64,000 bases of DNA from assembly GCA_945888325.1 (NCBI GenBank), contig CAMDAC010000009.1, positions 41,164 through 105,163 of the forward strand, in the 5' to 3' direction. The notes under the pieces are model-generated. The model had not been told where the DNA came from. It did no database searches and saw only the letters and a list, made by a program, of their open reading frames with translations. Shown here piece by piece: positions 60,528 through 64,000 of this stretch (within the stretch, counting starts at the first letter, position 1; every line of letters begins with the position of its first letter). The stretch comes from Candidatus Sulfopaludibacter sp. SbA3. GTDB lineage: Bacteria; Pseudomonadota; Alphaproteobacteria; Caulobacterales; Hyphomonadaceae. Both the position numbers and the translations under genes were made by a program.

Positions 60528-62420
60528 GTGAAATCCAAAGACGCCGCAAGGCGCGCAATGGCTCTCACACTTTCCTTCGACGTGGCCATGGCCGGCCTCG
60601 CGATGACGCTTGCGCATCTCGCCATGCTCTACTCCGATCCCGGCGTCACAACTTTCCCGGTCAGGGCCTGGACGCTCGCGACCACCAGCTTCATGCTGGC
60701 TGCCGCAGCCGGGTTCGTGATCGGCGGCGTGCACCGCCAGGTCTGGCGCCACATGGGCGCGCCGGACGCCGTCCGCCTCGTCCAGGGCATTGCGCTCGCG
60801 GTATTCCTCTACCTTCCGGTGATGGTCGCGCTGAATGGCCGCCTGATCGATCCCCTGCCGGCCCTGCTCGTTGCGACCGCGCTGTGGACCGCCGCCGCCT
60901 TTGCCGGCCGCATGATTGCGCGCTACCGCTCGACCAACGCGCCCTTCCAGATATTCCAGCGTATCCCGCGCCAGAGCCAGCCTGTCCTCCTCGTGGGAGA
61001 CCCCGGCAGCTGGATCGACGTCCTGCGCCGCCTCGAATCCTCCGCCAACGGAAGAACACTGCGCGTGCTCGGCCTCATCGACGTCAATGGCAAGGAGCCC
61101 GGCCGCGCGGTTCGCGGCCTGCCGATCATGGGCAGTCTCAAGGAGCTCGGGAACGTCATCGATGTGCTCGCGCTGCGCTATGGCAGCGCGCCCTGGATTG
61201 CCGTCACCGGCCCTGCCCGCGACCGCACCACGATGGGCGAGATTCTCGAGATCGCCTCGACGCACGGCGCCCACATCATGGCGCTCGGCCATGACGCCAC
61301 CGCCCAGACACTGGAACCCGTCCGCCCGGCCGACCTGCTCGCCCGGCCCGAACGCGAGCTGGACCTTCGCCCGGTGCGCGAACTGCTCTCCGGCGCCGAT
61401 GTTCTGGTGACCGGCGGCGGCGGCTCCATCGGCTCGGAACTTGCCCGCCAGGTGGCGCGCCAGTCGCCTGCCTCCCTCTCCATCGTCGAGTCCTCGGAGT
61501 TCAATCTCTACCAGATCGACCATCACCTGCGCGCGCTGCACCCCGGCCTGCCCCTCGCCTCGCACCTCGGTGATGTGCGCGACACCGCCCGCCTTGCCGC
61601 CATCTTCGCCGAATCAAAGCCAGAGATCGTCATCCATGCCGCCGCACTGAAACACGTGCCGCTTATGGAAGAGAATATCTGCGAAGCGATCCTCACCAAT
61701 GTCGGCGGCGCCGTCGCCGTCGCGCGGGCGGCCGCCGCTTCGGGAGCCAGCCGTTTCGTCTTCATCTCGACCGACAAGGCGGTTGCCCCCGACAATGTCA
61801 TGGGCGCCACCAAGCGGCTCGCTGAACTCGCGGTCAGCCGGATCATCTCAGAAGCCCGCATGGGCGGCGCCATGGTGCGCTTCGGCAATGTGCTCGGCTC
61901 CTCCGGCTCGGTCGTGCCGCTGTTCGAGCGCCAGATCGCCGCCGGCGGCCCGGTCACGCTGACCGACCCCGAAGCCACCCGCTATTTCATGACCATCGAG
62001 GAAGCGACCTCGCTCGTCCTGCAGGCCGCTGCACTTCAGCAGGATACACAGCATGCCGAGCTGTTCGTGCTCGACATGGGCGAGCCGATCGCGATCCGCC
62101 AGCTTGCCGAAACGATGATCCGCCTCAAGGGCAAGGTGCCCGGTGTCGATATCGAGATCACCACGATGGGCATGCGCAAGGGCGAGAAGCGCCACGAAGC
62201 CCTGACCTATGACCACGAGGCGTTGGAGCCGACCGCCGTCGAAGGCGTCAACCGCGTCACAAGCCAGGCGCCCGTCGGCGAGCTGCTCGACAAGCAGGTC
62301 AACGCGTTGATCGAGGCGGCCCGCCGCCACGACACGTCCGAAGCGCTGCGCCTGCTCGGCGTGCTCGTGCCGGAATACGGCGCCGAACGCCCGCAGGACG
62401 AACAGCGCCGCCCGGCCTGA
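60528..62420 (+). CDS. Membrane-bound nucleoside-diphosphate-sugar epimerase/dehydratase (CapD/FlaA1 family)
   Basis: A 630-aa inner-membrane enzyme for surface polysaccharide synthesis. Four transmembrane helices fill about 15-140; a first nucleotide-binding-like region follows (VLLVGDPGSWIDVLRRLES); the catalytic SDR domain starts at VLVTGGGGSIGSELARQVARQSPASLSIVESSEFNLYQID. The active-site region is ISTDKAVAPDNVMGATKRLAEL, with Met replacing Tyr as in 4,6-dehydratases of this family. GTG 60528 has GGGGAG upstream; ATG 60456 is an unlikely longer start. It stands alone, ending before a strong terminator. Confidence 0.88.
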   Translation: MKSKDAARRAMALTLSFDVAMAGLAMTLAHLAMLYSDPGVTTFPVRAWTLATTSFMLAAAAGFVIGGVHRQVWRHMGAPDAVRLVQGIALAVFLYLPVMVALNGRLIDPLPALLVATALWTAAAFAGRMIARYRSTNAPFQIFQRIPRQSQPVLLVGDPGSWIDVLRRLESSANGRTLRVLGLIDVNGKEPGRAVRGLPIMGSLKELGNVIDVLALRYGSAPWIAVTGPARDRTTMGEILEIASTHGAHIMALGHDATAQTLEPVRPADLLARPERELDLRPVRELLSGADVLVTGGGGSIGSELARQVARQSPASLSIVESSEFNLYQIDHHLRALHPGLPLASHLGDVRDTARLAAIFAESKPEIVIHAAALKHVPLMEENICEAILTNVGGAVAVARAAAASGASRFVFISTDKAVAPDNVMGATKRLAELAVSRIISEARMGGAMVRFGNVLGSSGSVVPLFERQIAAGGPVTLTDPEATRYFMTIEEATSLVLQAAALQQDTQHAELFVLDMGEPIAIRQLAETMIRLKGKVPGVDIEITTMGMRKGEKRHEALTYDHEALEPTAVEGVNRVTSQAPVGELLDKQVNALIEAARRHDTSEALRLLGVLVPEYGAERPQDEQRRPA

Positions 62421-62436
62421 TATTCGCATTTGCCAC

Positions 62437-62467
62437 GAAAAGGGCCCGGAGCTTTGCTCCGGGCCCT
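62437..62467. terminator. Bidirectional terminator between convergent genes
   Basis: A perfect 12-bp stem AGGGCCCGGAGC / GCTCCGGGCCCT with a TTT loop (62441-62467). On the minus strand it is followed by TTTT (62437-62440). It separates the epimerase gene from the TonB receptor. Confidence 0.85.
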
Positions 62468-62491
62468 CTAAAGGTTTCATCGCACCCCAGT

Positions 62492-64000
62492 TCAGAACTG
62501 CGTGCTGAGGGTCACCTTTGCCGTCAGCGGAGCCGAAAGCGTGATGTTGTTGTCATTGTGCGCGCTCACCGCATAGAGCTCGCCGGTCAGGTTTTCCACA
62601 TTCAGCTGCACGGACAAGTCATCCGTAAGCTGATAATAGGCCGCCGCGTCCAGACGCGTGAAGGCGGGAAGCACAACCGCGTTGGAAACCGTGGCGAAAC
62701 GGTCGTCCTGCCAGACGAGGCCCAGACCCAGATCGAGCCTGTCGGTCGTGCGAACCTTGCTCCAGAGGCTTGCGCTCTGTTCTGGCACGAGCGGCACGTC
62801 GCGGCCCGCCGGCGCGGCGCTGGTCGTCTCTGAAATCTCGGCGGACTGCCAGGCATAGGCTGCCGCTACATCCCAGCCGTCCATGATTTCGCCCTGCAGG
62901 GCGAGCTCCAGCCCCTCACTGCGCTGGGCGCCCGTCAGAACCGACTGGCCAGCGACCGGCCCCGGCGCGAGCGTGTTGGTGCGGTCAAGCCGGAACAACG
63001 CCGCTGTCAGCAACAGCTCCCGGGACGGCTGCCATTTGACGCCCACTTCAGTATTTTCGAACTCTTCAGGATCGAAATCCGCGAGCGCCGGAGTCAGGTT
63101 TCCGAACTGCTCGCCAGACTGCGGCAGGTAGGACCGGGCCCAGCTCGCATACAGTGCCAGATCATTCACTGGCTCGTACACAACACCGAAGCGCGGCGAG
63201 ACGAATTCATCCGTACGCGCCGCATCTGCGCCGATGCGGTTGTCGAATTCGAAGTCGAAGCGGTCAAATCTCACACCGGCAATCACCTGCAGCTGCTCTG
63301 TCAGCCTGATCTGGTCCTGGGCATAAACAGCAAGCAGGTTCAGATCGTTCAGATTGTCCCGCGACACACGCCCGAACACGGCAGACGAAGCGCGCCCGCG
63401 GTCCGCCACCGACACCGTCAGGCGCTCCAGCCCGCCCGCCGCCGGGAATTGCCCTTCGACACGCAGGTTATCGCTCTTCTGCTGACCGGCTTCCACACCG
63501 AGGAGCAGCGTATGCTTAAGACCTGCAAGCTCGCCCTTCCAGATCAGGTCCGTCTGCGCGATCAGGTTCTCCCGCGTCGTCAGCGCATTGTAAGCCGCCA
63601 GCTGTACCGTGCCGTTCGAAACATTCACGGCGCTCGCCGCGAAGATGTTCTGGTAGAACTTGTCATAGTCGCCATAGAGAACGGTCGTGCGCAGCTCCAG
63701 CGACTCCGAAAACGCATGTTCAAGGACTGCCGTCAGCGAGTTGACGGTCACGTCACTCGGGCTCAGGTCCGGATTGCCATAGAACGCTTTCTCCGAAGCC
63801 TCAAAAGGCCGGCCATTGATCGACGGCACCCCGCGATCGGTCACGCGCTCATCCACAAAATGCTCCGCTGACAGACGGAGTTTGGTTTCTGCACCGAGCG
63901 CGAACGCCGCGCTGGGCGCGAGGCCGTAGCGTTCAGACGAAACCTCTTCGCGGTAGCTGCCTGCCTGCTCGTAGAGCGCATTGATCCGGGCATCGACACC
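62492..64000 (-). CDS. TonB-dependent siderophore receptor, C-terminal part (partial)
   Basis: The last 502 codons of a TonB-dependent receptor; the signal peptide and most of the plug lie beyond the right edge. The frame is open to base 64000 (INALYEQAGSYREEVSSERYG). The barrel segments VTDRGVPSINGRPF, LLLGVEAGQQKSD, YAQDQIRLTEQLQVIAGVRFDRF, PRFGVVYEPVNDLALYASWARSYLPQSGEQFG and the terminal LTAKVTLSTQF are typical of ferric-siderophore receptors. It is a natural partner for iron uptake, although the ferric ABC operon is 36 kb away. Confidence 0.88.
   Translation of the reverse strand, partial: GVDARINALYEQAGSYREEVSSERYGLAPSAAFALGAETKLRLSAEHFVDERVTDRGVPSINGRPFEASEKAFYGNPDLSPSDVTVNSLTAVLEHAFSESLELRTTVLYGDYDKFYQNIFAASAVNVSNGTVQLAAYNALTTRENLIAQTDLIWKGELAGLKHTLLLGVEAGQQKSDNLRVEGQFPAAGGLERLTVSVADRGRASSAVFGRVSRDNLNDLNLLAVYAQDQIRLTEQLQVIAGVRFDRFDFEFDNRIGADAARTDEFVSPRFGVVYEPVNDLALYASWARSYLPQSGEQFGNLTPALADFDPEEFENTEVGVKWQPSRELLLTAALFRLDRTNTLAPGPVAGQSVLTGAQRSEGLELALQGEIMDGWDVAAAYAWQSAEISETTSAAPAGRDVPLVPEQSASLWSKVRTTDRLDLGLGLVWQDDRFATVSNAVVLPAFTRLDAAAYYQLTDDLSVQLNVENLTGELYAVSAHNDNNITLSAPLTAKVTLSTQF

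Noticed and set aside
1..64000. CRISPR array or cas genes
   Set aside because: No regularly spaced direct repeats of 20-40 bp and no Cas-like proteins were seen on either strand.

Overview
The window is a high-GC segment of an alphaproteobacterial chromosome. Gene content (Anbu cluster, TonB-dependent receptors, phasin, metZ, KdsA/KdsD, long-form dCTP deaminase, an alphaproteobacterial GTTC-N7-GTTC SOS box) best suits a stalked or marine lineage such as the Hyphomonadaceae. That placement is inferred from protein character only; no database was searched.

Layout. 1-8.4 kb: a galactokinase-like GHMP kinase and aldose epimerase, an acyl-CoA dehydrogenase, a lipoprotein, metZ-apaG, dcd, and a two-gene module of a small membrane protein plus a C39-like lipoprotein. 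8.4-16 kb: an amino-acid permease, the four-gene Anbu cluster (proteasome-like Anbu, transglutaminase-like, alpha-E, circularly permuted ATP-grasp) and an SLC13/RCK_C permease. 16-29 kb: a methyltransferase, tRNA-Gly and tRNA-Tyr, an rRNA methyltransferase, a second acyl-CoA dehydrogenase with a RidA protein and ThiO, a complete ferric-iron ABC operon, an M48-TPR protease and a DsbA-like lipoprotein.

29.1-43.9 kb is an accessory island. It opens with an intact 1509-bp IS3-family element (27-bp imperfect terminal repeats, 3-bp target duplication) that has cut the signal peptide off a cyclase-family gene. Visibly more AT-rich genes follow: an MFS carrier, a secreted cupin, a GNAT, a Tat-type signal fused to a complete EutB-EutC (ethanolamine ammonia-lyase) polypeptide, a DoxX-like protein, and a second peptide deformylase overlapping a cupin gene. 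Next come a HepT/MNT system with frameshifted toxin and a Phd-MNT fusion antitoxin, an SOS-boxed but broken umuDC operon, an intact TacAT pair and an IS407-type remnant. A TonB receptor, an IS256-family remnant and a tRNA-like half follow at the right edge.

47.3-64 kb returns to core genes: arfB, an RcnB-like protein, a tiny ORF with an extraordinary 16-nt Shine-Dalgarno match, kdsA-rluE, a serine hydrolase, clpS-clpA, a DUF1499 protein, a TPR protein, a phasin, a D,D-carboxypeptidase, kdsD, a SIMPL protein, tRNA-Ile2(CAU), a CapD/FlaA1-type membrane epimerase, and the C-terminal part of a siderophore-type TonB receptor running off the end.

The most unusual items are the exported EutB-EutC fusion with its overlapping 34-codon leader ORF, the 26-codon ORF ahead of kdsA, the Phd-MNT antitoxin fusion, and the pre-trimmed, catalytically dead UmuD-like fragment.
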